Assembly: GCF_002850745.1 (NCBI RefSeq)
Contig: NZ_KZ559466.1
Coordinates: forward strand, 100,512-164,511
DNA: 64,000 nucleotides
Direction: 5' to 3'
Source: Nonomuraea indica
GTDB taxonomy: Bacteria > Actinomycetota > Actinomycetes > Streptosporangiales > Streptosporangiaceae
How positions within the stretch are numbered: position 1 is the first letter of the stretch; every line of letters begins with the position of its first letter. Both the position numbers and the translations under genes were made by a program. Below, one piece after another: positions 8,858 to 17,836 of the stretch. The notes below the pieces were generated by a model, which had not been told where the DNA came from, did no database searches, and saw only the letters and a list, made by a program, of their open reading frames with translations.

Positions 8858-9016
8858 TCGTCATCCTCGTCAGGCCTTCCGAACACTGCGGGCTTTCATC
8901 TCCTACGTGTCCGCGGCCGACGGCAGAATTTCACGCCGGGCACGAGCGACCGAACCGACATCCGGAACGGTCGGCCCGCTCATGGCTGATCGCCGCACGG
9001 AAATAGGCTCGTGGGC

Positions 9017-10192
9017 ATGAACAGTCCCATCCTCGTCCTGAACACGGGATCCTCCTCCATCAAGTACGAGCTCATCGACCCGCGCACCCGTACGCGATCG
9101 GCCAAGGGCCTCATCGAGCGCATCGGGCAGGAGCAGGGGCGGCTGACGCACCGCGGCGCGGATCGGCCGCCGTACGTCAGCGACCGCCGCTTCCCCGGCC
9201 ACGCCGAGGGGCTGGACGCGATGATGGAGGCGTTCACCGCCGCGGGGCCGGAGCTGGCTCCGGTCGCGGTCGGGCACCGGGTGGTGCACGGCGGCACGAG
9301 GTTCGCCGAGGCCGTGCTCATCGACGACGAGGTCATCGCCGCCATCGAGGAACTGGCCCCGCTCGCGCCCCTGCACAATCCGGTCAACCTGACCGGCATC
9401 CGACTGGCGCGCAAGGTGTTTCCCGAGGTGCCGCAGGTGGCCGTGTTCGACACCGCGTTCCACCGGACGCTGCCGCCCGAGGCGTACACGTACGCGGTGC
9501 CGCGCGAGTGGCGTGAGCTGGGCGTGCGGCGCTTCGGCTTCCACGGCACCTCCTGCGCCTACGTCACCCGCCGCGCGGCCGCGCTGCTCGGGCGCGACCT
9601 CGCGGGGCTGAACCTGATCGTGCTGCACCTGGGCAACGGCGCCAGCGCCACCGCGGTCTCCGGCGGGCGGAGCGTGGACACCTCCATGGGCATGACACCG
9701 CTGGAGGGGCTGGTCATGGGCACCCGTTCCGGCGACGTGGACCCCGCTCTCGCCGGTTACCTCGCCCGGGCGAGCGATCTGGACGCCCAGCAGGTGGAGC
9801 ACGCGCTCAGCCACCGGGCCGGTCTGCTCGCGCTGACCGGGTCCCGGGACATGCGTGAGGTGCGCGCCCGCGACGACGACGAGGCCAGGCTGGCCCTGCA
9901 GATCTACACCCGGCGCATCCGCAAGTACGTCGGCGCCTACTACGCGCTGCTCGGGCGGGTGGACGGGATCGTGTTCACCGGCGGGGTGGGCGAGCACGAC
10001 GCCGGCACCCGCGCCGAATGCCTCGCCGGGCTCGACCGGCTCGGCATCGCCGTCGACGCCGCGCTGAACCGGACGGAGTCGGGCGAGGAGCGCGAAGTGT
10101 CACTTCCCGGAGCCGAGGTGCCCGTCCTGGTCATCCCCACCGACGAGGAGGGGGAGATCGCCGGCCAGACCCTCGCGCGCCTGGCGTCCTGA
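9017..10192 (+). CDS. ackA: acetate kinase
   Basis: Cytoplasmic acetate kinase, 391 residues, interconverting acetate plus ATP and acetyl phosphate plus ADP. The ASKHA-fold phosphate-binding start is VLNTGSSSIKYELIDP; other family signatures are GHRVVHGG near 90, VAVFDTAFHRTLP near 143 (the DTAFH signature with catalytic Asp), HLGNGASATAVSGGRSVDTSMG near 206 and FTGGVGEHD near 320. Length is normal. The ATG at 9017 is preferred to the in-frame GTG at 9011, as the weak AATAGG site is better placed. The partner pta gene lies immediately downstream on the opposite strand, so the two are convergent and must have separate promoters. Confidence 0.96.
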   Translation: MNSPILVLNTGSSSIKYELIDPRTRTRSAKGLIERIGQEQGRLTHRGADRPPYVSDRRFPGHAEGLDAMMEAFTAAGPELAPVAVGHRVVHGGTRFAEAVLIDDEVIAAIEELAPLAPLHNPVNLTGIRLARKVFPEVPQVAVFDTAFHRTLPPEAYTYAVPREWRELGVRRFGFHGTSCAYVTRRAAALLGRDLAGLNLIVLHLGNGASATAVSGGRSVDTSMGMTPLEGLVMGTRSGDVDPALAGYLARASDLDAQQVEHALSHRAGLLALTGSRDMREVRARDDDEARLALQIYTRRIRKYVGAYYALLGRVDGIVFTGGVGEHDAGTRAECLAGLDRLGIAVDAALNRTESGEEREVSLPGAEVPVLVIPTDEEGEIAGQTLARLAS

Positions 10193-10234
10193 CCCCCGTC
10201 GGCAGGCCGTCCTCGATCCGGCGGGTCCGCCCTC

Positions 10235-12310
10235 TCAGCGGCGGGTCGCCGCCTCCGGCAGCTCGTCCTCGTGAGGAGCCCGCTCGTCGCGCGCCTGCGC
10301 GGCCGTGACGGCGACGGTGGTGACGATGTCGGCGACGGTGGCGCCGCGCGACAGGTCGTTGACCGGCTTGCGCAACCCCTGCAGCACCGGTCCCACCGCG
10401 ACCGCCCCCGCGCTGCGCTGGACGGCCTTGTACAGGTTGTTGCCGGTGTTGAGGTCGGGCACCACGAAGACGGTGGCGCGTCCGGCCACCTGACTCTCGG
10501 GCATCTTGGTCCGCGCCACGGCGGGATCCACCGCGGCGTCGTACTGGATCGGCCCCTCCACCTGGAGGTCGGGGCGGCGCTCGCGGACCAGCTCGGTGGC
10601 GGCGCGGACCTTGTCGACGTCGGCGCCGGCGCCCGAGGTGCCCGTCGAGTACGACAACATCGCGATTCTCGGCTCGACGCCGAACAGCGCCGCGGTACGA
10701 GCCGAGGAGATCGCGATGTCGGCGAGCTGCTCGGCGGTCGGATGGGGGTTCACCGCGCAGTCGCCGTACACCAGCACCCGGTCGGCCAGGCACATGAAGA
10801 ACACGCTGGAGACCAGCCCCAGGCGCAGGATCTCGAACGCCGGCCTGATCGTGTGCGCGGTGGTGTGCGCCGAGCCCGAGACCATGCCGTCGGCCATGCC
10901 GGTGTGGACCATGAGGGTGCCGAAGTAGGAGACGTCGGTCACGGTGTCGCGGGCCAGCTCGACGGTCATCCCTCGGTGCGCCCGGACGGCGGCGTACTCG
11001 CGGGCGAACCGCTCGCGCAGCTCCGCGTCGAACGGGCTGATCACGGCGGCCCCGGTCAGGTCGAGGCCGAGCTGGGCGGCCTGGAACCTGATGCGTTCCT
11101 CGTCGCCGAGCAGGGTCAGCTCGGCCACTCCCCGGCGCAGCAGGATGTCGGCCGCGCGCAGGATGCGCGGCTCCTCGCCCTCCGGCAGCACGATGTGGCG
11201 GCGCCGGGCGCGCGCCCGGTCCAGCAGCTCGTACTCGAACATCAGCGGCGTCACGACGTCGGTCTTGGCGATCGCCAGCCGTTCCAGCAGCAGCCTGCCG
11301 TCCACGTGCTCGGAGAACAGCCGCAGCGCCGTGTCGATCTTCCCGCCGGCCTCGGGCGTGAACCGGCCCTCCACCGCCGACAGGCGGGCCGCGGTGTCGA
11401 AGGTGTCGTGCTCGGTGGTGATCACCGGCAGCGGGGTCGCCATGCCGCTCAACAGCCGGTCCACCGGGGCCGGCAGATCCGTGCCGCCGGTCATCACCAC
11501 CGCCGACAGGGCGGGGAAGCCCGGCGCCGTGTGCGCCGCGATCAGCCCGGGCAGCAGCGCGGCGGCCCGATCGGAGGGGATGATCACCGCGGCGCCTTCG
11601 GTGAGGCGGTCCAGGATGCCGGGCAGTGACATGGCGCCCACCATCAACGCGCTCACCTCCCGGCCGAGCCCGTCGCGTTCGCCCAGGAAGAGCCGGCCGT
11701 CGCAGGCGTCCAGCAGGTCGGCGACCGTGGGCGCGCGCAGGGAGGAATTCTCCGGCAGCACGAACACCGGGGTCGGGTGCGAGGTCGCCGGCAACCCCTC
11801 CGCCGCACGGGTGACCACGACCGCGAGCTCACCGGCGTGATGGTGCGCCAGCTCCCTGGACGACAGCTCGACCGCGGCGGCGACCTGCGCGGGCGTCCTG
11901 CCCCTGGCGTTCACCACGTTGATCACCGGCGTGCCCAGGTCGGCGGCCAGCCTGGCGTTGAAGCCGAACTCCGTCGGCGCGCCCACGTCGGTGTAGTCGG
12001 TGCCGATCACCACCACCGCGTCACACTGCCTGGCCAGTGCACGATAGCGGGCCACGACGTCCCCCGCCGCGCGTTCCACGTCAGCGTGCACCTCGCCGTA
12101 GGTGACACCCGCGCACGCGTCGTAGGGCAGGGCGAGCTGGAACCTGCTGCGGATGGTGTTGATCAGGGCGTCCTCGCGCCCCTCCCGCACCACCGGACGG
12201 AACACCCCCACGCTCTCCACCTGCCGGGAGAGCAGCTCGACCAGGCCCAGGGCGACGGTTCCCTTGTTGCTTTCCGCCTCGCCCGCCGCTACGTACACCG
12301 CACGTGTCAT
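10235..12310 (-). CDS. pta: phosphate acetyltransferase (long form)
   Basis: Phosphotransacetylase of 691 residues, making acetyl phosphate from acetyl-CoA or the reverse, in the acetate switch with AckA. The long form is visible: an N-terminal P-loop-like domain (AAGEAESNKGTVALGL; AAA_26/BioD-like), a central DRTGG-type domain, and a C-terminal catalytic PTA_PTB domain from about residue 365 (HIVLPEGEEPRILRAA; TGMADGMVSGSAHTTAHT; SYSTGTSGAGADVDKVR; VVPDLNTGNNLYKAVQR). The ATG at 12310 (MTRAVYVAAGE) gives the usual length; much longer upstream open frame is antisense to other genes. Its end lies 42 bp from the end of ackA on the other strand. Confidence 0.95.
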   Translation of the reverse strand: MTRAVYVAAGEAESNKGTVALGLVELLSRQVESVGVFRPVVREGREDALINTIRSRFQLALPYDACAGVTYGEVHADVERAAGDVVARYRALARQCDAVVVIGTDYTDVGAPTEFGFNARLAADLGTPVINVVNARGRTPAQVAAAVELSSRELAHHHAGELAVVVTRAAEGLPATSHPTPVFVLPENSSLRAPTVADLLDACDGRLFLGERDGLGREVSALMVGAMSLPGILDRLTEGAAVIIPSDRAAALLPGLIAAHTAPGFPALSAVVMTGGTDLPAPVDRLLSGMATPLPVITTEHDTFDTAARLSAVEGRFTPEAGGKIDTALRLFSEHVDGRLLLERLAIAKTDVVTPLMFEYELLDRARARRRHIVLPEGEEPRILRAADILLRRGVAELTLLGDEERIRFQAAQLGLDLTGAAVISPFDAELRERFAREYAAVRAHRGMTVELARDTVTDVSYFGTLMVHTGMADGMVSGSAHTTAHTIRPAFEILRLGLVSSVFFMCLADRVLVYGDCAVNPHPTAEQLADIAISSARTAALFGVEPRIAMLSYSTGTSGAGADVDKVRAATELVRERRPDLQVEGPIQYDAAVDPAVARTKMPESQVAGRATVFVVPDLNTGNNLYKAVQRSAGAVAVGPVLQGLRKPVNDLSRGATVADIVTTVAVTAAQARDERAPHEDELPEAATRR

Positions 12311-12421
12311 GTTCCCATTGTCGTGGCCCCCCGCCCGCCCCCCTTCGCCGGGCTCAGGGAGCCGGTGGTCGCGCGGCCGGGACTCGGCACGGCCGATTCC
12401 GACCGATAGGGTAAGCCCGAT

Positions 12422-13024
12422 ATGTCGGCATATCCTCCACCCTGGCGACGGGCAGGGGTCGTCATCGCGGTGGCCCTGGCTGCGATCCTCGGCCTGGGCG
12501 CCGCCGTCCACCTGTCGACGCGCACCGAAGGCTCGCCCCTGCAGACGGCGACCGCGTTCCTGACGGCCTGGCAACGCGGCGACCTGTCCGCCATGAAGGC
12601 CCAGGTGCTCGAACCGCCGCGCGACTTCGACGAGGTCTACGCCGCCTTCACCGAGGGGTCCCGGGCCAGGAAGATCACCGTCGGCGACATCCGCGTCCGG
12701 CCCCAGAGCGACCGGGACTTCGGACAGGCCGCCACCTACAACGCCCTGTTCTCCGTCACCCTCGACGGTCCTGTCCCCTACTCCTACGACGGGCGCCTGC
12801 AGATCATCGATGTCGACCGCGCCTGGAGAGTCCACTGGACCCCGACGGTGATCCATCCCGACCTGCAGGGCAGCGGCTCCGGCGAGGTGCGGCGGATCCG
12901 CGTCGTCCCCCGGCCTGACGGCTCCTCCAGCCTGGTGCTGCTGGAGACGCGCGAGGAAGGAGAGCAGGCGGGATCCCTCTTCGCCGACGAAGGCCTCAAA
13001 CTGGTCGCGGTCCTGGCCGGCTGA
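12422..13024 (+). CDS. lone MecA-N / NTF2-like transpeptidase N-domain protein
   Basis: A 200-residue membrane-anchored extracellular protein. Residues 12-33 are a transmembrane helix or uncleaved signal; residues 38-150 (LQTATAFLTAWQRGDLSAM to WRVHWTPTVIHPDL) match the NTF2-like N-terminal domain of class B penicillin-binding proteins (MecA_N type). In a PBP this is followed by a dimerisation and a transpeptidase domain, neither of which is here; the protein ends about 40 residues later (LFADEGLKLVAVLAG) with no downstream frame to continue it. It may be a natural stand-alone domain or the truncated front of a PBP gene. TAGGGT 10 nt before the ATG could be a -10 element. Confidence 0.7.
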   Translation: MSAYPPPWRRAGVVIAVALAAILGLGAAVHLSTRTEGSPLQTATAFLTAWQRGDLSAMKAQVLEPPRDFDEVYAAFTEGSRARKITVGDIRVRPQSDRDFGQAATYNALFSVTLDGPVPYSYDGRLQIIDVDRAWRVHWTPTVIHPDLQGSGSGEVRRIRVVPRPDGSSSLVLLETREEGEQAGSLFADEGLKLVAVLAG

Positions 13025-13069
13025 CGCGCGGCGCCGAGCCGGCCGATGACGGCACACGACGCGGCGAAG

Positions 13070-13747
13070 TCACAGGCGCTTTCTCGATGCCGGCGGCTCC
13101 TGGCCCGCCTCCGCCACGCCGGTGCTGACCAGCCCGAGCTCGTAGGCGAGAACGGCCGCCTGGGTGCGGTCGCGGGCGCCGAGCTTGTCCAGGATGTTGC
13201 CGACGTGCGTCTTGACCGTCTCCCTGGTGACGTGCAGCGCCGAGGCGATCTCCGCGTTGTTCCGCCCGAGCGCGACGTGCCGCAGGACCTCCAGCTCGCG
13301 CGGGGTCGGCTCGACCGGCAGGCGCTGCCGAGCGGTGCCGACGTACGGCGAGGCGATGCGGCGCAGCGCGTCGGGGAACAGCACCGCGTCGCGCCGGTGC
13401 ACCAGGCGGACCGCCTCCACCAGCTCACCGGCGGGCGAGCGTTTGAGCACGTAGCCGGCGGCGCCCGCGCGCAGGGCTCCCCAGACGAGCTGGTCGCTCT
13501 CGAACGTGGTGACCATGATGACGCGCGTCTTCGGGGAGCGCCGGGCGAGCTCACGGGTCGCGGCCAGACCGTCCATGCCGGGCATGCGGATGTCCATCAA
13601 TACGACGTCCGCGCCGACGCCGGCCGCGACCGCCGCGCGGCCGTCGGCGGCCTCGGCCGTCACCTCGATGTCGGGGTGGAGGGAGAGCATGGTCGCCCAA
13701 CCCGAGCGGATCAGCTTCTCGTCGTCGGCCAGGACGACCCGGATCAC
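13070..13747 (-). CDS. response regulator, REC plus LuxR-type HTH
   Basis: A 225-residue NarL-type response regulator. The receiver has ADDEK at 8-12, the phospho-acceptor in VLMDIRMPGMDG (Asp near 54), and MVTTFES and YVLKRSPAG for the Thr and Lys positions. The HTH spans about 150-212 (PTPRELEVLRHVALGRNN to LGARDRTQAAVLA). The GTG start overlaps the stop of the kinase gene by 4 bp. It is the cognate partner of the kinase at 13744-14793. Confidence 0.93.
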   Translation of the reverse strand: MIRVVLADDEKLIRSGWATMLSLHPDIEVTAEAADGRAAVAAGVGADVVLMDIRMPGMDGLAATRELARRSPKTRVIMVTTFESDQLVWGALRAGAAGYVLKRSPAGELVEAVRLVHRRDAVLFPDALRRIASPYVGTARQRLPVEPTPRELEVLRHVALGRNNAEIASALHVTRETVKTHVGNILDKLGARDRTQAAVLAYELGLVSTGVAEAGQEPPASRKRL

Positions 13748-14793
13748 AGCGGCAGGCTCGCCCGGACGCGCCACGTTCCCCCCACCTCCTCCCAGGTGCA
13801 CGTCCCGCCCGCGAGCCGGGCCCGCATGCGCATGCCGGTCAGGCCGCGCCCCGGCTCCCCGGGCGTGCTCAGGGTCGCGTTGTCCACGGTCAGGGTCAGG
13901 TCGGCGCCGACGGCGACGCGGAGCGTGACCGGGCCGTGCCCGTGACGCAGGGCGTTGGTGAGCGCCTCCCTGGCGATCGCGAACGCGGCCCGCGACGTCG
14001 CGGGCCGTACCTTGCCGAGGTGGTCGACGCTGACCCGGACGTCGAGGCCGCGGGTGAGGGTGCCGAGCGCGTCCAACGTGGGCGTCTCGCCCGCCACGCC
14101 GTCGTCCAGCACGCTGAGCAGCACGTCGAGCTGCTGTTGAGCGTCGCGGGCGGTGGTCGTCAGGTGCCCGAGCGACTGCGTGGCCAGCGCGGGGGCGGCG
14201 CGCTGCAGCGCCGCCTCGGCCGCCATGGCCTGCACCAGGACGACGCTGAGGGCGTGGCCGACGGAGTCGTGCAGCTCCAGGGCGAGTGACTGGCGGCGGC
14301 CGAGCTCGTCGATCAGGCGGGACGGCTCGGAGCGCAGCAACCGGCGCGCGACCCAGCGCTGGCCGAACCCCGTGGCGACCATCGCGGCCAGCACGACGGC
14401 GGCGAGCAGCAGCACCTCGGCGACCTCGCCGGGCGCCACGCGCCACGCCCTCGGGAGCAGTCCGGGGGACAGCGCCAGCACGGCCGCGCTGAGCGTCGCG
14501 CCGACGTACAGGTGCAGGCCGGTCAGAGCCACCAGGTAGAGGCGGTCGCCGCGCTCGGGCACGTCGACGTCGAGCAGGTACGACAGCGCGGTCACCTCCA
14601 GGCGCCGCGTCAGCGGCATCATCGCGAGCAGCACCGAGGCGGGCAGGCACGCCGCCCACAGCACCAGCAGGCGTTCCGGCGTCGGCTCCTGCAGGATCGG
14701 CAGGCCGAGCGCCACGGCGACCGGAGCCAGCAGCGCAGCGCCCAGGAGCTGGTAGACCGCGGCCCGCAGGGCCCGGACGAGAAGGCGCTTCAC
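13744..14793 (-). CDS. sensor histidine kinase, NarL/DesK type
   Basis: A 349-residue membrane kinase with four hydrophobic segments (about 10-32, 38-58, 85-107, 122-142). The phospho-acceptor lies in SLALELHDSVGHALSVVLVQ (His near 177); the HATPase part has the N-box IAREALTNALRHGHGP near 265 and a short G-box (GRGLTGMRMRARLAGG). It signals to the overlapping response regulator. The GTG start at 14793 lacks a ribosome site, so the transcript may be leaderless or the start slightly downstream. It is divergent, with an 87-bp gap, from the membrane protein at 14881, a likely target. Confidence 0.87.
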   Translation of the reverse strand: MKRLLVRALRAAVYQLLGAALLAPVAVALGLPILQEPTPERLLVLWAACLPASVLLAMMPLTRRLEVTALSYLLDVDVPERGDRLYLVALTGLHLYVGATLSAAVLALSPGLLPRAWRVAPGEVAEVLLLAAVVLAAMVATGFGQRWVARRLLRSEPSRLIDELGRRQSLALELHDSVGHALSVVLVQAMAAEAALQRAAPALATQSLGHLTTTARDAQQQLDVLLSVLDDGVAGETPTLDALGTLTRGLDVRVSVDHLGKVRPATSRAAFAIAREALTNALRHGHGPVTLRVAVGADLTLTVDNATLSTPGEPGRGLTGMRMRARLAGGTCTWEEVGGTWRVRASLPL

Positions 14794-14880
14794 GGGAGAC
14801 GACGTTAGCCGACGTCTCGCGGGGCGCACTCCCCCGCCGGAGGGAGGTGGCGCGGCCCGGTCGTTCCTAGCGTGACCCGT

Positions 14881-15954
14881 ATGACCAGAACCATCCGGAT
14901 GTTCGGCGCGCTCCTGTCGATCGCCGTGACCGCTGTGGGGATCTTGTGGTGGACGAATCCCGCAAGTTACCCGTTCGGGGCGGCCGACCGCGTCAAAGTG
15001 TCGCTGACACACCTGCTCGAGCACGACGTGACCGGCCCGATGACCGTGGCCGCCGGAATCGTGGGCCTCGCGGTGATCTTCGGGCCGGGGCCGCTCGTGC
15101 GTGCCGGCGCGGTCGCCGAGCTGCTGTTCTTCGGCGTGGTGCTCTCCGACGCCGGCATCATGTCCGTCTTCGCCTACGGCCTGGCGATCCTGGGGCCCGT
15201 GGCCCTGCTCGGCGTCGTGGTCATCGCGGCCGCGCGCGGGAAGGCGTTCGGCCTGGCGGGCATCGCCGCGCTGGCCGTCCTGGCGGTGGCGGACGTGGTC
15301 ACCGGGGCCGGTGCGCTGAGCCTGGTGGGACGCTATCTGGGCAACATCGCGAGGGATTTCGCCGCGTTCGGCGGACGGCTCGGCTGGACCCTGGCCAACG
15401 CCGCCGCCTGCGCGGTGTGGGCGGTGATCGCGATGAAGGCGTTCAGGACCGGGGAGCCGCCGCGCTGGATCAGGCCCGAGTCCGCCGGCAGGTGGGGACG
15501 CGTCGCCACGATCGGGGCGGCGCTGTGCCCGCTTCCGTACGCGCTGTACCGGCTGACCTGGCTGACCCCGTGGCCCACCGACTCCGACGTCACCGGGCCG
15601 CTCAGGGCCGACACACGGCTGCAGGGTCTGCTTCTCGCGTTCGCCGCGTTGGCGGGCGCCGTGCTGACCCTCGGGCTGATCAGCAGGTGGGGCGAGGTGT
15701 TCCCGCGCTGGGTGCCGATCTTCCACGGGCGTCCCGTCCCGGTGCGGCTGCCGGTCGTCGCCGGAGGCGCGGTCGCGGGCATCTGCTGCCTGGCCTCGCC
15801 GGGGCTCGTGATCGACTCCGTCGTGCGCGGCCAGCCGGGCGCTCTGCTGCTCTGGCCGTACCCCCTGTGGGGCGCGCTGCTCGCCGCCGCCGTCCTGGCC
15901 TACTGGCTGCGTCACCGCTCCGCACCAGGAAGATCCCGTGCCGGGCTCTCCTGA
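14881..15954 (+). CDS. multispan membrane protein, function unknown
   Basis: A 357-residue integral membrane protein with about ten predicted helices (first near residues 5-22, then 44-66, 72-92, 95-115, 121-140, 165-185, 210-228, 244-265, 290-312, 322-342). No conserved family motif is recognised. The ATG at 14881 follows TAGCGT by about 8 nt, in the position expected of a -10 element for a leaderless message; a GTG at 14872 is the alternative start. It diverges from the two-component pair at 13070-14793, the usual arrangement for a target of a DesK-like system. Assignment as a target is inference. Confidence 0.75.
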   Translation: MTRTIRMFGALLSIAVTAVGILWWTNPASYPFGAADRVKVSLTHLLEHDVTGPMTVAAGIVGLAVIFGPGPLVRAGAVAELLFFGVVLSDAGIMSVFAYGLAILGPVALLGVVVIAAARGKAFGLAGIAALAVLAVADVVTGAGALSLVGRYLGNIARDFAAFGGRLGWTLANAAACAVWAVIAMKAFRTGEPPRWIRPESAGRWGRVATIGAALCPLPYALYRLTWLTPWPTDSDVTGPLRADTRLQGLLLAFAALAGAVLTLGLISRWGEVFPRWVPIFHGRPVPVRLPVVAGGAVAGICCLASPGLVIDSVVRGQPGALLLWPYPLWGALLAAAVLAYWLRHRSAPGRSRAGLS

Positions 15955-15997
15955 CCCACGGCACCGCGACATCGACGCCGGCTGCCACCGGCCACGA

Positions 15998-16843
15998 TCA
16001 CACCGAGATGAACGGCTCCGTCAGATGCGGCGTCGCCAGGTGCAGCGTGGTCCCGGTCTCGCGGTCGAACAGGCGCTTCCTCGAGCGCCTGGCCGCCTCG
16101 GGGTCGAGCTCGTGCGCGTAGGCGAGCTCCGGGTGGAGCAGCTGGAGCGCGTGCACCAGGAGGTCTCCGGTGATGAGCGCCTGCTCGCGCCCGTCCGCGA
16201 CCAGCACGCTCTGGTGCCCGGGCGTGTGACCGGGCGTGGCGACCGTCCGCCCGGCGCGCAGCGGGGTGTCCCCGTCGAGCAGCCGGAGCCGTCCGGCCGC
16301 CCGGAGCGGATCGGTCAGGGTCTCGCGGAGCTGCGGGTTCAGCCTGTCGAGGGCGTCGAACTCGGCCCGCTGGAGCAGGTATTCGGCGTTCGGGAAGTAG
16401 GGGCGGCGGTCGCCGGGTGAGGCGTCGCCGTCCGCCGACGGGACGGCCGCCTCGGTCACGACCGCCCATCCGACGTGGTCGGTGTGCAGATGCGTGAGTA
16501 CCACGGTGTCGACCTCGGCCGGGTCGATGCCCGCGGCGGCGAGCGACTCGGGGAGCACGCCGGGCACGGGCGCCCACGAGCGGGCCGGGCTGTCCGCGGG
16601 GCCGATGCCGGCGTCCACGACGGTGACGCCCTTGTCGCCGCGGATCGCGTACGCGCGGAACTGCAGCCGCCAGCGGCCCTCCGCGTCGACCGCGCCCGGG
16701 TCGTAGCGGTCGGCCTCGGCCCACTGGGCGGCCGTGGCCTCGGGAAACGCCTCGGCACGCGGGGAGAAGAACGGGCCCTCGCCGTCGGCGAGGGCGATGA
16801 TCTCGGTCGAGCCGAGCCGGAGGCGGGGGACGCTGAGGGACAT
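15998..16843 (-). CDS. MBL-fold metallo-hydrolase
   Basis: A 281-residue metallo-beta-lactamase fold hydrolase. The zinc motif H-x-H-x-D-H is intact in LTHLHTDHVGW (near residue 103), followed by TPGHTPGHQSV (third His) near 197 and TGDLLVH (bridging Asp) near 217. Such stand-alone members hydrolyse lactones, thioesters or quinoline-type signals; the substrate cannot be read. The ATG at 16843 has an AGGATCG-type ribosome site. It is the last intact gene before a stretch of gene debris at 16.9-17.8 kb. Confidence 0.9.
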   Translation of the reverse strand: MSLSVPRLRLGSTEIIALADGEGPFFSPRAEAFPEATAAQWAEADRYDPGAVDAEGRWRLQFRAYAIRGDKGVTVVDAGIGPADSPARSWAPVPGVLPESLAAAGIDPAEVDTVVLTHLHTDHVGWAVVTEAAVPSADGDASPGDRRPYFPNAEYLLQRAEFDALDRLNPQLRETLTDPLRAAGRLRLLDGDTPLRAGRTVATPGHTPGHQSVLVADGREQALITGDLLVHALQLLHPELAYAHELDPEAARRSRKRLFDRETGTTLHLATPHLTEPFISV

Positions 16844-17104
16844 GACCGCGATCCTGCCATGCCGCGTCCACAGGTGGCGGCATGCCCCGCCACCGGCTCC
16901 TGAGACGATCGCGCACCGAAGGTGATGTCCACCGCTCGTCGCAATGCCAGGCAGGACGTCCGGCGCACCGAGAGACCCCGGGAGGTCACACGGGTGAGGA
17001 CGGGGCGGGACACTTCCGGCACCGTAGGCGCGAGGGGGCGTACGGCGGCGGAAGTACGGCGGACCGTCTCCTGCCGTACGACGACGACGGCGGGCACGAG
17101 CGGC
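16844..17104. other. non-coding gap, no gene recognised
   Basis: About 260 bp between the MBL gene and the integrase remnant. Open frames here have no family resemblance and poor ribosome sites. I see no RNA gene or clear repeat. Confidence 0.5.
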
Positions 17105-17500
17105 ACGATCGAGACCGCGCATAGCCCACCACCCGTCGGAGGCCACGATTTGCCGCGGTCTCGTACAGCATTCGCCACAGCGTCTTCTCGCGCAGCGGGA
17201 TGTCGCGGCGTTGCAAGCCGATGGATGGTGGTCTTGGCGACCGCGCGGGTCTCGTCGGCGCTCTCCTTGCGGCGTCCGGCCTCAGCCGGGACCGAGGGGG
17301 TGGCCCAGTGTTTCTTGGTCTGGCACCAGGTCAGCCAGGAGGTGACGGCGGCGCGGTCGCGGTTCCAGGTCGCCGGCGCGCAGCGGCCCCACAGCCCGGC
17401 GAGCGCCTGGCCGATCTCGGCGTCGGCGATCTCGGCGTCGGCGATCTCGGCGAGCGGCCGGTCGGGGCCAACCCGCTCGATGGTGCGGTCGATTCGCGGA
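17105..17500 (-). pseudogene. tyrosine recombinase (integrase) fragment, frameshifted
   Basis: Reading on the minus strand, one frame gives RPLAEIADAEIADAEI, then ATWNRDRAAVTSWLTWCQ and KKHWATPSVPAEAGRRKES; after a frame change near 17210 it continues as QRRDIPLREKTLWRMLYETAA. These segments match the core-binding domain and the start of the catalytic domain of an actinobacterial tyrosine integrase. The catalytic Arg-His-Arg-Tyr region is gone: the sequence diverges right after YETAA. The ADAEI pentapeptide is repeated three times because of a 15-bp tandem repeat. It is a dead gene. Confidence 0.7.
17415..17458. repeat. 15-bp tandem repeat, nearly three units
   Basis: The unit GATCTCGGCGTCGGC occurs twice in tandem and a third time with a changed end (GATCTCGGCGAGCGG). 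On the minus strand it encodes the repeated ADAEI of the dead integrase. It probably arose by slippage. Confidence 0.75.
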
Positions 17501-17504
17501 GGCG

Positions 17505-17690
17505 TAGGCGCGGTGGGCGTCGGTCACCGACTCGTCCGAGGTCACGTCCAGCGGGGCCATGACCACGTTCGCGCCGCCGTCGCTCAGCTTGTCGGCAGCC
17601 GCCCGTCCTCGCCTTTCGTCGCGCGAGCCGAGAAAGATCGTCCAGCCCGCTGGTACCGGCGGCAGCTTTGTCCATCGGCCGGACGGTCAC
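17505..17690 (-). pseudogene. short-chain dehydrogenase (SDR) fragment with internal deletion
   Basis: On the minus strand the frames give AAAGTSGL, then in another frame WTIFLGSRDERRGRAAADKL and MAPLDVTSDESVTDAHRA. These match the N-terminal Rossmann part of an SDR: the GxxxGxG turn, the second beta strand with its Arg-Asp cofactor motif, and the LDVTD motif. The helix joining TSG to WTIF is missing and the frames differ, so the gene was deleted internally. It runs straight into integrase sequence near 17500, so the two remnants were joined by recombination. Confidence 0.6.
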
Positions 17691-17772
17691 CAGATCAGGG
17701 TCGCTGCGATGGACACGACTCGCGGCCCCGCCGGGGATCCCGCTGAGGACAGGACGCGCGAGTGTTCGGAGA

Positions 17773-17799
17773 TGTCACTGGCGGGGTCGCTGTCTCGTC
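17773..17799 (+). promoter_or_regulatory. ECF41-type promoter upstream of doxX copy 1
   Basis: TGTCACT at 17773-17779 and CGTC at 17796-17799 with a spacer of exactly 16 nt. This matches the promoter form published for ECF41 sigma factors (TGTCACA, N16, CGTC) apart from the last base of the -35. It lies 37 bp before the doxX start. The gene for an ECF41 factor closes the same gene set at 20048, so I infer autoregulation. Confidence 0.75.
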
Positions 17800-17836
17800 T
17801 TGGGGGTGCAGGCAATCCTCGATCAAGGAGTAGACG

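Noticed and set aside
12311-13057. Long N-terminal extension of the pta frame
   Set aside because: It runs antisense to the MecA-N-like gene and gives a Pta longer than the known family; ATG at 12310 gives the right size.
17415-17458. Short tandem repeats as a CRISPR-like array
   Set aside because: Units are 15 bp, directly adjacent, with no spacers, and within a dead gene.
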